NCBI RefSeq assembly: GCF_905220565.1
Contig: NC_059415.1
Span: 10,401,001 to 10,465,000, forward strand
Direction: 5' to 3'
Length of the DNA: 64,000 nt
From: Melitaea cinxia
Lineage: Eukaryota; Arthropoda; Insecta; Lepidoptera; Nymphalidae
Position 1 is the first letter of the stretch. Every line of letters starts with the position of its first letter. Below, piece after piece: positions 18,301 to 26,547 of the stretch. Position numbers and translations under genes: made by a program. The notes under the pieces are model-generated. The model was not told the origin of the DNA and made no database searches. It was given only the letters and a program-made list of their open reading frames with translations.

Positions 18301-21216
18301 TTAAAAGTATTCTAAAAGTGATAATTAAGAAATTAAAAAAAAAATATTTCAGATCCATCAGTCAATATCGTACGAGTATATTGTGAGGTCATTATACCAA
18401 CGGGTCAATTTAAAAAAATACGAATCAATGTATAAGTAAAGTGTGTGTAAGTAATTCTGTTCATCTGTCAATTTTTTATTGCAGTCTTCGTGCTCCAGTA
18501 AGATAACGAAAGAATTTGCATCGTCCCATTGATTTTTTTTATTTGATATTCAAAGTGCACTCCAGGTGAACATAAATTAAATACATTCTTTATATTTTTA
18601 CTAACGACCCGCTCCGGCTTCGCGCGATTACATAAATTATTATCAGTGTTCCTCTACTATATTAGGCATGTATTATAAGCCTTTCTCTGGAATCACTCTA
18701 TTTACTAAAGAAAAACGCATCAAAATCCGTTGCGTAGTTTTAAAGATCTAAGCATGCAGATAGCGGGAAGCGACTTTGTTTTATACTATGTAATGATTAA
18801 GCAAGAAGCCAAATCCTTGACCTAGCTTATCTGACACTATTACTATTATTACAATTTGTTTCTAAAACATTTTTTAGCATCTGTATGCGATTGCCACAGC
18901 AAACTAGTACACTATAACACTTACACTTTAAATATGTTATCTTTTCAAAGGTGAAGTGGGCCCACCTTCGGACCTGTTCGATCTAAACATGTTGGTGATC
19001 GTCTTCAGCTCCATCCTCCTTGCTGTTTGTCTCATCTGCTGCATTTATATCTTGATTAAGAGACAGAGGTAAATTTAAAAATTAATCCTTTTTTAAATTT
19101 ATAGGATTCCCAAAATGCGCAGGAAAAATTCTTGTCATTTACGTTATTCTTGATTGTTTGGTTGTGAATTCACTTAAATTTTTCTATCGTTCTGTTCCCT
19201 TTATAATAAGCTGTTAAATTATACGTATTTTATTACTTTCAATATTCAAAGTAATTTGTAAGAAATATTTTTTTTGTAAATCTCAAGTATCTGCAAGGCT
19301 TGACAAGAATCGGCGAGATATTCAAGTTTTTTTTTTAACACAATTGATGCTATAAGAACAAACAAGAACACAATACCTATTATTACTTCGTAAAAATCAG
19401 TAAAAAAAAAATCAAAGCGATACATTTTAAGACCTACGAAAATAACCATTTTCGTACCACATTACAATATGTTCAACTTGCAAATATTTTAATTATAAAT
19501 ACCAATAAACAGAATTAGTAATGCCCATGACGTATGTAATAACTAAAAACATTCCAGACACGTGACATTTACTGAGTACCGCGACTCCATCACAGTGGAC
19601 AACAAGTCTGAGAGCGGCAACATGACGGCCACCACCTCACATAGCAACCTTGCCAAGGACGCCGGACGCGTCTACAGTGCTCCCCTCCACGTGAGGAACG
19701 ACAGCAAGCACGGTACGTTGAACATATCTAGCTAACTTTTATTTTTCGAATATGTTTTTATATCAGTGATTCTCAACCTAAGTTTTGTTTTATACTAGGG
19801 TCGCAAATAAGCGTAAGGTCATCAGACAGACCTTAGTATTAAACGATAATGAAAAAATAAAACAATTACAAATTCTGAGTCTTCTGTAACCGAGAAACTT
19901 TGAAACTTTATTGTATGTAATCGTCTCACTGATGGGCAAATCATCCACTATAAAGACTAAAGACTTCAAAGATCATTTTATTGACTATGGATATTGTTAC
20001 TGTTTCAATCTGGAATGGCAAAAGTTTTTTAGAGTCTGTAACAAAACTTGCGAATGCCAGAGAACTAAGCCAATAGTAATGATTGTGTTAGGTCTCAAAA
20101 AAAATACAATTTCGATTTACATCGACGAGTACAGTACAATGCACAATATTAGGGATAATACCTCAAACACTCCTCATCAGATCATTGCTTTGAGATTGAT
20201 TAAATCGATAGCTACTCTTATTTAAAAGCCCAGTTTTTTTTTCAGAATTGTACGAAATAAGTCCGTACGCACAGTTCGCAGTCGGTTTTCGTACGTTCGG
20301 TCATGTGGAGAACCAGGACATGCCCAGTCGACACATGAAGCACAGATATGACACAGGTAAAAATACAAACAATGTAATATATACATGTACATATATTATA
20401 CCGGGGAGGATTGGGGATAGGGTCAGCAACGCGCTTGTTATGCTTCTGGTGTTGCAGGCGTCTATACACTAATCGTTTACCATCAAGTGAGCCGTACGCT
20501 TATTTGCTGACCTAGTTATATTTAAAAAAAAAGTGCGTGCGTACAAAGTACACATGTCAGAAGTGAAACTTCTTTGACAAACTAATTTTTATGTCTCGTT
20601 TATATTTATACTAATCTAAAGATTTAGATTTCCATTCCAGCGCCATCGACAAAAACATTGCCATTTCATCAAAACGTTGCCGTTTCATGCGTAAAAATGT
20701 TGACCTCATGCGCCTAAAAAATTTTCACTTAAAAAAACTAATTGGCCGAAGCAAGCAAAAATTTTGATAGCAAAATATAATAAATAATACATGAACTAAA
20801 CAATGAAAAGAAATTTTGAATATATTTGTTTTTGTCGTAAAACTCATATTCTCAAATTCAGAATAGATATGGAAACAAGTACAAAAACATTTTTCTATAA
20901 ATATACGAAAAGGTTTAGGTTGTTTAGTTTAGGTTTTCACACTTACCTTAGAATCGTGAAATACAAACTTTCAATTTTTTTTTCAGAAACGAGTTTTCAA
21001 GTCTGTTCAGAGTCAGAAGACAGTGACAGTATATCGAAATCAACATTAAAAAGTGTACCAAGGAGTAAGTATTAAGTTTTATTACGATTACCCATAAATA
21101 TTATAGTAGCAAAAATTCTACTCCTAGCCGCTGGAGCAGACGACGAGTCACGAGACGACGAGCAAAGACGTACTCGAAGCCGGATAAAGATTAGGAAAAC
21201 CGGGATAGTCGCTTAA
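3182..21216 (+). CDS. Dscam-like: Dscam-family Ig/FN3 cell adhesion receptor (5' part outside window)
   Basis: Gene span; exons at 3182-3317, 4179-4298, 5322-5498, 5827-5971, 6250-6398, 6907-7075, 10615-10754, 11296-11445, 11727-11811, 12346-12428, 12719-12853, 13359-13511, 14083-14212, 14429-14589, 14993-15172, 15599-15799, 16243-16443, 17172-17332, 18047-18221, 18951-19068, 19558-19712, 20246-20356, 20987-21064, 21128-21216. All boundaries are AG|...|GT and every phase matches, giving 3402 nt (1133 aa plus stop). Domain order Ig7(end)-Ig8-Ig9-FN1-4-Ig10-FN5-6-TM-tail is diagnostic of Dscam. Family members are homophilic receptors for neurite self-avoidance and tiling. The tail keeps a Dscam-like 'YEISPYAQFAVGF' motif but is short (about 150 residues after the membrane). 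No mutually exclusive exon array is visible here. Which paralogue (insect Dscam2/3/4 type versus Dscam1) cannot be decided; the short tail favours a Dscam1 paralogue. Confidence 0.92.
4179..4298 (+). CDS. Dscam-like: Dscam-like exon: Ig8 first half
   Basis: Acceptor TTTTTTTCAG, donor GTAACT. Encodes APKWLEEPT and VSCSASGYPQPQVHW: the B-strand Cys and C-strand Trp of an Ig domain, close in pattern to Dscam Ig8. A 240-bp pyrimidine tract starts about 50 bp after its donor. Confidence 0.88.
4351..4590 (+). repeat. Imperfect (TCC/TTC)n polypyrimidine tract
   Basis: About 240 bp of almost pure pyrimidine on the plus strand, made of TCTCCTTC-type triplet repeats, in the Ig8 intron. Long proline/serine and arginine open frames across it are artefacts of the triplet repeat. 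Such mirror-symmetric homopurine:homopyrimidine runs can form triplex DNA. Confidence 0.95.
4690..5063 (+). pseudogene. Mariner/Tc1-type transposase C-terminal relic
   Basis: A plus-strand frame encodes IGPIFIEGSLNAEKF..., then GAPAHSVVSARERL, GRHGPSRWPTRSPGLTPMDF and FFLWGFIKNDVY, the standard DDE C-terminal pattern (QDGAPAH, WP-RSPDLTP-DFFLWG) of IS630/Tc1/mariner transposases. The residue expected to be the catalytic Asp before GAPAH is absent (WYQLVGAPAH), the N-terminal half is missing and no terminal repeats were found. It is a dead fragment in an intron of the Dscam-like gene. Confidence 0.85.
5322..5498 (+). CDS. Dscam-like: Dscam-like exon: Ig8 second half
   Basis: Acceptor CCTGTTTCAG; the phase requires the donor at 5499 (GTAGGT), not the GTAACT four bases on. 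Encodes NGTLVIEEVSLTDEGLYSC, the D-x-G-x-Y-x-C signature completing Ig8, then the linker VNGVGTPLS-like strand and VWMSVN. Confidence 0.88.
5827..5971 (+). CDS. Dscam-like: Dscam-like exon: Ig9 first half
   Basis: Acceptor CATTTCAG, donor GTCAGT. Encodes PVHFETTSTNVTSRLGHPV and LECRALGDDPIRIVW with the Ig Cys and Trp. Two bases (AG) are left over and complete an Arg codon in the next exon. Confidence 0.88.
6250..6398 (+). CDS. Dscam-like: Dscam-like exon: Ig9 second half
   Basis: Acceptor ATTTTCCAG, donor GTAATA. Encodes TSTISMQYSEASDAGFYQC and RATNPYGAASF, the second Cys strand of Ig9, matching the Dscam Ig9 motif (S-D-x-x-x-F/Y-x-C-x-A-T-N). Confidence 0.88.
6907..7075 (+). CDS. Dscam-like: Dscam-like exon: FN1 first half
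   Basis: Acceptor TTAACCGCAG, donor GTAACC. Encodes EPPQPPSELRVES and AQLSW, the start of the first fibronectin III domain. It is extremely GC-rich and built of Arg/Ala codons (RARTAQLSWRAARARAPHY) against an AT-rich background. Confidence 0.88.
7187..7483 (+). repeat. MITE/SINE-like repeat family E ('TGAGGTAGGGCACAG'), copy
   Basis: Runs from TGAGGTAGGGCACAG to GCCGACCTAGTGACATA. The first 16-17 bases are locally duplicated at the 5' end. A near-identical copy lies at 7734-8011. Other full or partial copies occur at 13592, 16537, 16817(-), 20398, 27786(-), 47036(-), 49160, 51155(-), 55670(-) and 63735(-). Non-coding. Confidence 0.85.
7484..7733. other. Spacer between two family E copies
   Basis: Holds a minus-oriented tRNA-derived SINE-like piece: reverse complement gives an A-box-like stretch near 7610-7590 and a B-box-like GAGGTCGCGGGTACGATC near 7555. 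No coding feature. Confidence 0.35.
7734..8011 (+). repeat. Repeat family E, second adjacent copy
   Basis: Almost identical to 7187-7483 in the same orientation, including the palindromic GGAATTTCC and the GTGTTGCAGG block. High identity and shared orientation point to recent insertion or local duplication within the FN1 intron. Confidence 0.85.
8150..10600 (-). mobile_element. 5'-truncated Jockey/CR1-type LINE, ORF2 broken by one stop
   Basis: Minus-strand reverse transcriptase in two blocks of one frame, 10455-9424 and 9423-8407. The first contains PDNLPPLFIKEC, NYRPISILSTLSKVFE and VYTDFSKAFDRVNHKLL (catalytic Asp block A). The second contains SGVPQGSILGPLLFNVFIND and YADDLKL (catalytic YADD). 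They are separated by a single in-frame TGA (9424-9426) with no frameshift. The open frame continues upstream to about 10600 with no endonuclease domain, so the copy is 5'-truncated. A (AAAT)n tail at about 8155-8187 marks the 3' end. It lies antisense in the FN1 intron of the Dscam-like gene, its truncated end almost touching the acceptor at 10614. Confidence 0.9.
10615..10754 (+). CDS. Dscam-like: Dscam-like exon: FN1 second half
   Basis: Acceptor ACTATTTACAG, donor GTTTGT. Encodes TVELQNLRPATPYAVRV and ATANEVGVSRYT, the typical FN3 L-x-P-x-T-x-Y end. The acceptor lies about 15 bp from the truncated LINE, and a branch-point-like CTAAC sits just before it. Confidence 0.88.
10925..11105 (+). 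repeat. Dispersed repeat family F
   Basis: Shares GTATGAAAAAA, AAATCTACTGAACGAATGAC and CAGTCGTGCGTCGGAG with 52205-52455 in the same orientation. The second copy carries about 70 extra bases in the middle. Class unknown; non-coding. Confidence 0.65.
11296..11445 (+). CDS. Dscam-like: Dscam-like exon: FN2 first part
   Basis: Acceptor ATTCTCCAG, donor GTAAGT. Encodes APSTPPINVHVEQTENPG and LYVTWLSPPKDSHNG, the A-C strands of FN2 with the conserved Trp. Confidence 0.9.
11727..11811 (+). CDS. Dscam-like: Dscam-like exon: FN2 middle
   Basis: Acceptor CAGTTTCAG, donor GTAATA. Short 85-nt exon encoding SDSDTRTIKVTQQSG and TTISGLLKNTR. Leaves AG to complete Arg in the next exon. Confidence 0.87.
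12346..12428 (+). CDS. Dscam-like: Dscam-like exon: FN2 end
   Basis: Acceptor TACTTTTCAG, donor GTAGTA. Encodes YAVSVSAINNAGSGPFS and the link to FN3 (QDTMEG). Confidence 0.88.
12719..12853 (+). CDS. Dscam-like: Dscam-like exon: FN3 domain 3 first half
   Basis: Acceptor TATTATAG, donor GTACTA. Encodes APEHAPSSVECTAVSSTSL and RIGWQPI, then YTIMYATE. The 'P-S-x-x-x-C' start matches Dscam FN3 domain 3. Confidence 0.88.
13359..13511 (+). CDS. Dscam-like: Dscam-like exon: FN3 domain 3 second half
   Basis: Acceptor TTTATTTCAG, donor GTAAGA. Encodes LIKYTNYTVKVAGFSNYGAG and PIICTTLQD, matching the Dscam pattern KYTNYTMQV...G-G...C. Confidence 0.9.
13592..13770 (+). repeat. Diverged partial copy of repeat family E
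   Basis: Starts TGAGGTAGGACACGGTAGG and ends ATCAGGCGAACCGTAAACTTG. It aligns to the 7187-7483 repeat with many changes and an internal deletion. Confidence 0.6.
14083..14212 (+). CDS. Dscam-like: Dscam-like exon: FN4 first half
   Basis: Acceptor ATGTTCAG, donor GTATGT. Encodes VPDAPADIKVLILSPTSLLV, SWKKPKHPNG and YYTVYVKP, closely following the Dscam FN4 motif (V-P-x-A-P...W-x-P-x-x-P-N-G). Confidence 0.9.
14429..14589 (+). CDS. Dscam-like: Dscam-like exon: FN4 second half
   Basis: Acceptor TTATTGCAG, donor GTAAGA. Encodes LTTERTYEAWVTASTSVGEG, near-identical in pattern to Dscam1 'Y-E-F-W-V-T-A-S-T-T-I-G-E-G'. Confidence 0.92.
14993..15172 (+). CDS. Dscam-like: Dscam-like exon: Ig10 first half
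   Basis: Acceptor TATATTCCAG, donor GTAAGT. Encodes VVAGVASLGGT and LLLVCQCVGAPPPRTVWY, the Ig domain inserted between FN4 and FN5 that is typical of Dscam. GC-rich. The exon from 15031 with its donor is tandemly duplicated downstream in the intron (period 172 bp). Confidence 0.9.
15031..15433 (+). repeat. 172-bp tandem duplication of Ig10 exon plus donor (2.3 copies)
   Basis: GTGGGAGTGGGCTCATCCCT recurs at 15031, 15203 and 15375. The first unit is the real exon plus its donor and 30 intronic bases. The second repeats all of it. The third stops after GCGCGCCGCCGCCGCG at 15433. The units look identical by eye, so duplication is recent or an assembly artefact. The extra copies have no obvious acceptor, and read-through from copy 1 hits TAG at 15190-15192. 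Confidence 0.93.
15599..15799 (+). CDS. Dscam-like: Dscam-like exon: Ig10 end and FN5 start
   Basis: Acceptor TTCTTCTAG, donor GTAAGT. Encodes SLSGNYTCLAKNLYGSDSVE (Cys strand of Ig10) then LPEAPILRATPYKDSILVEW (start of FN5). One exon thus spans the domain border. Confidence 0.9.
16243..16443 (+). CDS. Dscam-like: Dscam-like exon: FN5 remainder
   Basis: Acceptor ATTTTCTAG, donor GTAAGT. Encodes YSLTWKEASGPWQEAWSP and LTGLKCGTKYSLRITATNKV, with the L-x-C-G-x-x-Y of Dscam FN5. Confidence 0.9.
16537..16768 (+). repeat. Repeat family E copy
   Basis: Begins at GGGATAGGGCACAGCAGG and ends GCCAACTTAGTTATATAA. Contains an internal deletion after the 'ACAGCTAAATAATA' block relative to 7187-7483. 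Confidence 0.75.
16817..17075 (-). repeat. Diverged repeat family E copy, opposite orientation
   Basis: Reads TGGTGGCAAACAAGC...CCTCCCCAGGAGATATGG...CATTTCCTGCTGTGTCC, the reverse complement of family E. With the 16537 copy it forms a loose inverted pair. Confidence 0.65.
17172..17332 (+). CDS. Dscam-like: Dscam-like exon: FN6 first half
   Basis: Acceptor CGTCCACAG, donor GTAAGC. Encodes PVPPTSDECLWSNSSHVVV and WDDAGCALRPFDIDYRP, matching the 'W-x-D-G-G-C-P' region of Dscam FN6. Strongly GC-rich. Ends exactly between codons. Confidence 0.9.
17375..17520 (+). repeat. LINE 3' tail fragment
   Basis: GGGGAAATGCTGCCAGCATTC...CACGCGGACATGATTTATAC...TGTATAAATAAAGTCATTG resembles the 3' untranslated end of lepidopteran non-LTR elements, ending with an AATAAA signal and an A-run. 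The assignment rests on memory of the family. Confidence 0.5.
17780..17895 (-). repeat. Dispersed repeat family G fragment
   Basis: Shares CCACCACACTGCTCC, GGTTGACGGATATAATATG and GTGCTCTCCGAGGCA with 36720-36960, 54660-54830 (reverse) and 56195-56290. Non-coding. Confidence 0.55.
18047..18221 (+). CDS. Dscam-like: Dscam-like exon: FN6 second half
   Basis: Acceptor TGATTTTCAG, donor GTAAGT. Encodes FAISDLTPGTWYQIRITASN and EAGSVTTTYNYAT, matching the Dscam 'L-x-P-x-T-W-Y-x-x-R-I-T-A-x-N-x-A-G' end of FN6. Confidence 0.92.
18598..18795 (-). repeat. Dispersed repeat, 'CGACCCGCTCCGGCTTCGC' type
   Basis: ACTAACGACCCGCTCCGGC...GCGGGAAGCGACTTTGTTTT, a familiar lepidopteran non-autonomous repeat pattern. 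Non-coding, in the intron before the membrane exon. Confidence 0.55.
18951..19068 (+). CDS. Dscam-like: Dscam-like exon: juxtamembrane and transmembrane segment
   Basis: Acceptor CTTTTCAAAG, donor GTAAAT. Encodes SEVGPPSDLFDLN, then a hydrophobic helix MLVIVFSSILLAVCLICCIY followed by ILIKRQR, a positive stop-transfer sequence. Places the C terminus in the cytoplasm. Confidence 0.93.
19558..19712 (+). CDS. Dscam-like: Dscam-like exon: cytoplasmic tail part 1
   Basis: Acceptor ACATTCCAG, donor GTACGT. Encodes HVTFTEYRDSITVDNKSESG and VYSAPLHVRNDSKH. Hydrophilic, Ser/Thr-rich; no known motif identified. Confidence 0.87.
20246..20356 (+). CDS. Dscam-like: Dscam-like exon: cytoplasmic tail part 2
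   Basis: Acceptor TTTTTTTCAG, donor GTAAAA. Encodes ELYEISPYAQFAVGFRTFG, related to the conserved Dscam tail motif 'E-I-x-P-Y-A-x-F', a candidate tyrosine-based signalling site. Confidence 0.9.
20398..20521 (+). repeat. Partial repeat family E copy
   Basis: GGGGAGGATTGGGGATAGGGTC...GTGAGCCGTACGCTTATTTG aligns to the 3' half of family E. Lies in the intron after the tail exon. Confidence 0.65.
20987..21064 (+). CDS. Dscam-like: Dscam-like exon: cytoplasmic tail part 3
   Basis: Acceptor TTTTTTTCAG, donor GTAAGT. Encodes ETSFQVCSESEDSDSISKST and LKSVPR, an acidic/Ser cluster suited to casein kinase 2. If the donor is not used, the frame reads S-K-Y then TAA (21073-21075), giving a shorter end. 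Confidence 0.85.
21128..21216 (+). CDS. Dscam-like: Dscam-like last exon (probable)
   Basis: After a 63-nt intron, acceptor ACTCCTAG joins in phase and encodes TAGADDESRDDEQRRTRSR, then IKIRKTGIVA and TAA. In-phase joining to a charged ORF supports it, but no family match is claimed for this tail. Confidence 0.62.
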
Positions 21217-21668
21217 TCTGTTCTTGCATAACGCTATCCAATTGTCTTTTCTGAATAGTCAAAAGAGAAACTATATTCTAAGAGACTTTTTTTTTAAGAT
21301 TGATAATTCATATAATATTTTGAATTGTTTTATCAGGAGTTAACTAGAAGGAATTTGAATGTAATTAATAACTATAGTAATCAAAATATGAAGAATTTTA
21401 AGATACTATCATGAGCTAAGATTTGGATTCATTTTACTAATTTTGTTTAAAATTTAGTTGTATATTAAAGGTAAAATAAAATAACTGAAATGAAATGTCC
21501 TACCCAGTAGGATACTTAGAAACTGCTTTATTTAGATATATTTATTGCTTGTTCCAGAGGTCTGCAGAGCTCCGCATCATAGGTAACTACTAACTAGGTA
21601 TAAAATTCCGACGACCATTTCATTATTGTAAATTCGTGATGTAAATTTATTCACGCTTCGTGTTATTT

Positions 21669-21674
21669 AATAAA
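21669..21674 (+). terminator. Candidate poly(A) signal, Dscam-like gene
   Basis: AATAAA 453 nt after the predicted stop codon. Several AT-rich alternatives exist further on, so the true site is not determined. Confidence 0.3.
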
Positions 21675-22934
21675 GAAAATCATGTTATAAGTATTATTGT
21701 TATATAAGTATATAAATATATGATCTCATTAGTCGTTCACTATACATAATTTAACATACACCTTTAGCTAGTAATATTTTTTATTATTTTTATTCCTTTA
21801 GGAACTTTTTTGTATTGTCTCGACGAATTAAGTTTGATCTTTACTTTGTTAACTGTTGATTTTTAAAGATTTAAACTATGTTGATAACTTATTTTTTTTT
21901 AAAGTTAGTAAGTAAATTTTATCTATTAAAATAATTACGACGTTTAACAAAGTAATTACAACATTAAGTTGTAATATTTATTTTGATTTAGGTATCATAT
22001 TGTAAAAAGGTCAGCGTATGTACTTTTTGTTGACAGCCGATTTCAATTACTTGTTTAACTCTCATTTTTTTAAGGAAACATGAAGAATAGTAAAAAAAAA
22101 GGAATTTTGACAACCATCAAATCATCATAAAAACTATGTCAAAGTTCTTTCTTTAATTATACAGTTTGGCGAATATTATTTTTTTAAGACTGAAGCCGGC
22201 TGGAAAACAAAAATGATTTAATGTCAAAGTTGTTATTCTTGATATTTTAAATTGTAACCGTTTTTTTCAAGTTATATCAATAGAATAACTTACTACCTAT
22301 AAACACATGACATAGGTATGTCAGAATTGTAATATTTTATAGCTGACATTAAATATTTTTATGTTAAATTATATTCGTTATCTACAATGTTAATTTTGGT
22401 TGGTAACTGAATATTATTCTCTAGTATTAAGTCATGTGCCAATCATCATTCGCCATATTGTAAATATTTAATTGTATATACATAACTTACTGCCAATAAC
22501 TCATTCCATTTAAAAAATTACAGAATACGAATATGTGCGTATTTCCTTTGCAATTGTAATAAATCTCTTTTTATATTCCTTCTCTAGGATTCATTTTTAT
22601 AATTAAGGTTTTAACAATGTTCAAAGTTGTAACGAAGTAAAAAAAACCACCAAATATAAATGTTGCGGTAGTTATACACATAAGGACTTACTTGTACAAG
22701 CTTTGTAACTTTTACATGTTATATATACAGATTATATTCTGGTTTATTGCAATTTTTGTGTATAAATTTTAATTGTTTTCAACTTGTGCATGTTTGAGCT
22801 TGTGCGAGTCAATGCCTCCTACGCATAAAGTCAGAACTTAGTATATATAATCAAAATTAATACTTTAAATTAAATAATAATTATGTAATATAGGTACTTT
22901 TAATGATTTAAAATCATGTTATACCTTATTGAGT

Positions 22935-23090
22935 TGGTCTTAGTAGGAAATATTTGGCTCGAAATTTGGAGAAGCACAACTTAAGAAGTATCTCAATGTC
23001 ACAAAGGTCACAACTAAATACTATTCTCAAGTTTGTGTTTCTGTGACGAGTAAGATAAACAAAGCTCCTCAGGAAGGTAAGGAAGTAACA
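22935..23090 (+). repeat. Strongly diverged family E copy
   Basis: TAGGAAATATTTGGCTCGAAATTTGGAG...CACAACTAAATACTATTCTCAAG...AGCTCCTCAGGAAGG tracks the family E order of motifs with many substitutions. An old insertion. Confidence 0.5.
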
Positions 23091-23516
23091 AAAAAAACTA
23101 AGTTCAGATTTTAAGCGTAGAAGGCAAGAAAATAGTTTTCCAGTGTGTAACCATAAAGTTTTCTATTACTTCTAATATTTGAACCCAGCTAATAATGCCA
23201 TTCATAATAAAATTACTTTTGTAAGCATAATATATCGAAATAGAATTCTAATACATGTCATTAGTTCTAAGTCGGTTATAAATTATCGGATTTTGCAGCT
23301 CTGAACCTGCGAGAAGACTGATTATTCATCTTAATAGTTATTTTTGTTTACGATTCTAATTTATTGAAAATAAATGTTAGACAAATATCATTGAAGTTTT
23401 AATTATAATTTATATATTTAAGATTTTTTAAATACAATTTCTGGTTTTGAAGCATACCACAGGCAGAGAGGCCTAACCATCTTTATAGATTTTTTTTTAT
23501 TTTTTATTCTTTTTTT

Positions 23517-23738
23517 ACACAATACACACACGGGCGTCTGTTCCTAAAATAAGCAACTTAAAGCTTGTGTTATAGGTAACAGCTGACTGGTATAGTTACA
23601 CATATTTTTTTCGATAAATATACATATGTAAATATATAAATAAATATTTATATTACACCCAGACTCGGGGTGGTAATCGAACCCACAACCCTCGCAGCAG
23701 AAAGTAGGGTCACTACAAACTACGCCAACGGGCTAGTC
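23517..23738 (-). repeat. tRNA-derived SINE (family A)
   Basis: In reverse complement it starts GCCCGTTGGCGTAGTTTGTAG with a B-box GGTTCGATTACC; further copies at 30500-30730 (-) and 54316-54525 (+). The A-box/B-box head and a tail ending in the 'AGGAACAGACGCCCGTGTGT' region are shared by all three. Confidence 0.75.
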
Positions 23739-25653
23739 AAATCTTTATAGATGTTACCACCATATCATTTTTGTAGGCACAAAATCACTGTACTAAAAAC
23801 ACTGTTTCAATTTGACAGATTTGTTAAAAGATGGTATGGATGGTGTGTTGAACGTTTGTTATAATTTGCCCTTCATAGCTCTGACAGTATGTCACTAATA
23901 TTTAAAAAGGTAAACATACTGGTATTAAGAAATTGTTTTAAACGTATCTTGAAGTACGGAAAGATTTCTTTTAAAATAAAAACACAATTTGGGACAATAT
24001 TCGTTTATTTTTCACCAATTCATCAATTACATACGCAAACATTACCTAAACACATTTTTAATAACAGACTTTCTCGGAGAACTACTAACCATATACATCT
24101 GGACTATATATATTATATTGTATATTATGTGATACAGACGCAGATACTATTATTGACTCCACCGAAGCAAAGAATAAATTCCAACACTGACAATTTTCTT
24201 TTTAAACATTGTATATGAGATATGTCAAAAAGCTACCATTTTTTTTAAATATAAACACGCTTAACCTACCATTTATTATCTGTGCTACTAATCCTAATCT
24301 AAGATCTTAAAATAATTACAAAAAAAATAAAATCATGCATTAGAAAATATGAGGAACGAACGTCTAAGAAATACAATTACATACATATATATATATAATA
24401 TTGTTTTATTCGCGTAAAAAAATAATAAATAATTATATAGCCTTTCACATTTACCTAACTACCCTCTTAGTGATGTTTATATCTATTTATAAAATATATG
24501 TATAAACATTCTGGCGATCATTTATTTATAACCACTACAATAAAAAAAATCAACTATTTCAAAATGGCGACATCAATGTGCATTCATCAGATTTAAGACT
24601 CGAATAAAAAAAACTACATTTAGAAAATTAAGAAATTATAAATTAAAAAATTAAACACTGAATAACAATTAGACATTATTACGAATTACATGATTTATAA
24701 TACACCTTAAAATTTATTTAAAGTAATAAAATCAAATACACGAAATCTATATTTTTAAACATTTATATTCAATATAGTGTAAAAAGCCTTAATTATTAAA
24801 TTTTATTAAGGAAAAAGGCTCGAAGAACACAGTTGCGGGAGTGACTTCAGTCAAATTTACGAGAGAATTGAAGAAAAATAAAAAAATTGGACTAGGGCTG
24901 TACCAAATATGTTGAAAACCTACTGGCGGTAAAAATTTACTTATAAAAATGAAGTTTTGTGGAAATTATACAGCCCTGATAACGAGAAAAATCTTTAATA
25001 TAAAAGTCGCATTCAGAAAACATCGATTATAAATTTATTACATTTAATTAGATATGATTTAAATATATAATAGTAGATATGTCCGCGTGTATATTGTATT
25101 GTCCATATGTATAGTCCTTTAATACATTTTTTTTAGAAGTTTCCAAAGAGGTAATCTACTGTCAACGACTATGAATAACGAAAATTTCTTAAATGTGTAG
25201 GAAATTTTGTGTACGTAAATATTACGTTGTTATACAACAAACACAATAAAAATCGTTATATTTGGCAACTTCTAAGAAATAGTACAAATGAATAATATTG
25301 TATTTTTTCTTTTCGTTCTTTTACTGCTGTGTATTTATTGTTGTTTTGTGTCATGCTTTTTTGCATTTGCATTGCGTTTATCGACAAATCGTGTTCATCT
25401 TAAGAAAATGAAATTATCAAATTTCATTTGTAAGATGAACCTTCTTTAGGTATTAAAATTTCGTTCGAATTTTCGAGTGATCATCGCTTCTTTACTTTAA
25501 AACACTAAAGATAAATAAATCTTTAGATATCATAGAAGTGATACAGAAATTTATTTTAAATTTTTAGTTTTTCTTATTTACTAAAACTTTTTAAACGAGC
25601 TGCAAAGTTGTATAGTTTTCAAATGTTTATTTACTAAGTTTTACTTTCGTTAC

Positions 25654-25676
25654 AAAAAAAAAAAAAAAAAAAAAAA
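25654..25676 (+). repeat. Poly(A) run
   Basis: About 23 consecutive A. Possibly a retroposon tail remnant or a simple repeat; nothing recognisable upstream. Confidence 0.8.
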
Positions 25677-26479
25677 CTTTATATTAGATTTCATAAAAAG
25701 GTTGTTTAATTGTGTGTATTTTTAAATTTGTCTCTAGGGATATTTTTTTAATTGTAAAATTTAACTTTTTTTTATCTGTAACCATTAAAGATGACTGAAA
25801 CAAAATATCTTTACATTTTTGACAAAAAAGTAAACTATTATGTGATTATCAAACACAATAATATCAAAAGATTTAAAAAAAATTTTATTGTACAAACAAA
25901 AACTTTAATTTCTGAACTTGCCAGTCGTAAAATTTAAATATTTTATTGTTAGCAACATTTAAATAATTCCATACATAACGAGATTATAATCAGTGTCACG
26001 GCCTTTTGTTATATTGTTATTTCCGCACTGCTTCCAAAAAAAGAAAATTGAACGCAAATCAAGTCAAATGATTTCTTTTTTAGTGTGTCATATTAATTAT
26101 TTAGTAAATTTTAAAGTTTTAATTTCCAGTAGAACTTGCAAGATATTGTTGGCATTAAGATTTTATATGTCGTTATTTCATCGTTGCTTAGTTGTCAACG
26201 TTCAAGTTTATTATTATTATAAATTATTCACTTTTGATATTACTACTAGTATTAGGTTATTTATGAAGTAAAAACTTGCAATTTTTAAACTTATTTTGGG
26301 TTACATATGATATATGTAGGCCTTATTTAATATAACGCTTGTCATTAGTCAAAATACTTATTTTGTTACTTACTTGGTTGTTACTTAACAAAAAAAATTA
26401 TTAACCAATCAGAACTAAGCACGCATATTATATTCTTGAACGATTTCAACAAAGCAACGTTACTTATGGAATTAAAAAA

Positions 26480-26485
26480 TTTATT
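26480..26485 (-). terminator. Candidate poly(A) signal, mim
   Basis: AATAAA on the minus strand 63-68 nt after the mim stop. More distal signals are frequent, so this may be only the proximal site. Confidence 0.3.
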
Positions 26486-26547
26486 TAAACTTCAAACTAA
26501 AATAGCTTTTATATTTTCACGTCAAGGGTTATTTTTCTATTCAAATA

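Larger units (their letters stand above)
21217..26547. other. Convergent intergenic region and 3' UTRs
   Basis: Highly AT-rich, with no splice-supported coding exon. It should hold the 3' UTR of the Dscam-like gene on the left and the long 3' UTR of mim on the right. It contains a diverged family E copy, a tRNA-derived SINE and a poly(A) run. Short open frames (such as 23889-24218 and 25993-26271) are AT-rich chance frames. Confidence 0.6.

Noticed and set aside
19911..20225. 104-codon open frame in a Dscam intron
   Set aside because: No recognised motif and no splice or start context. A nearby TGATTCTCAACCT resembles hAT-type termini but is too weak to call.
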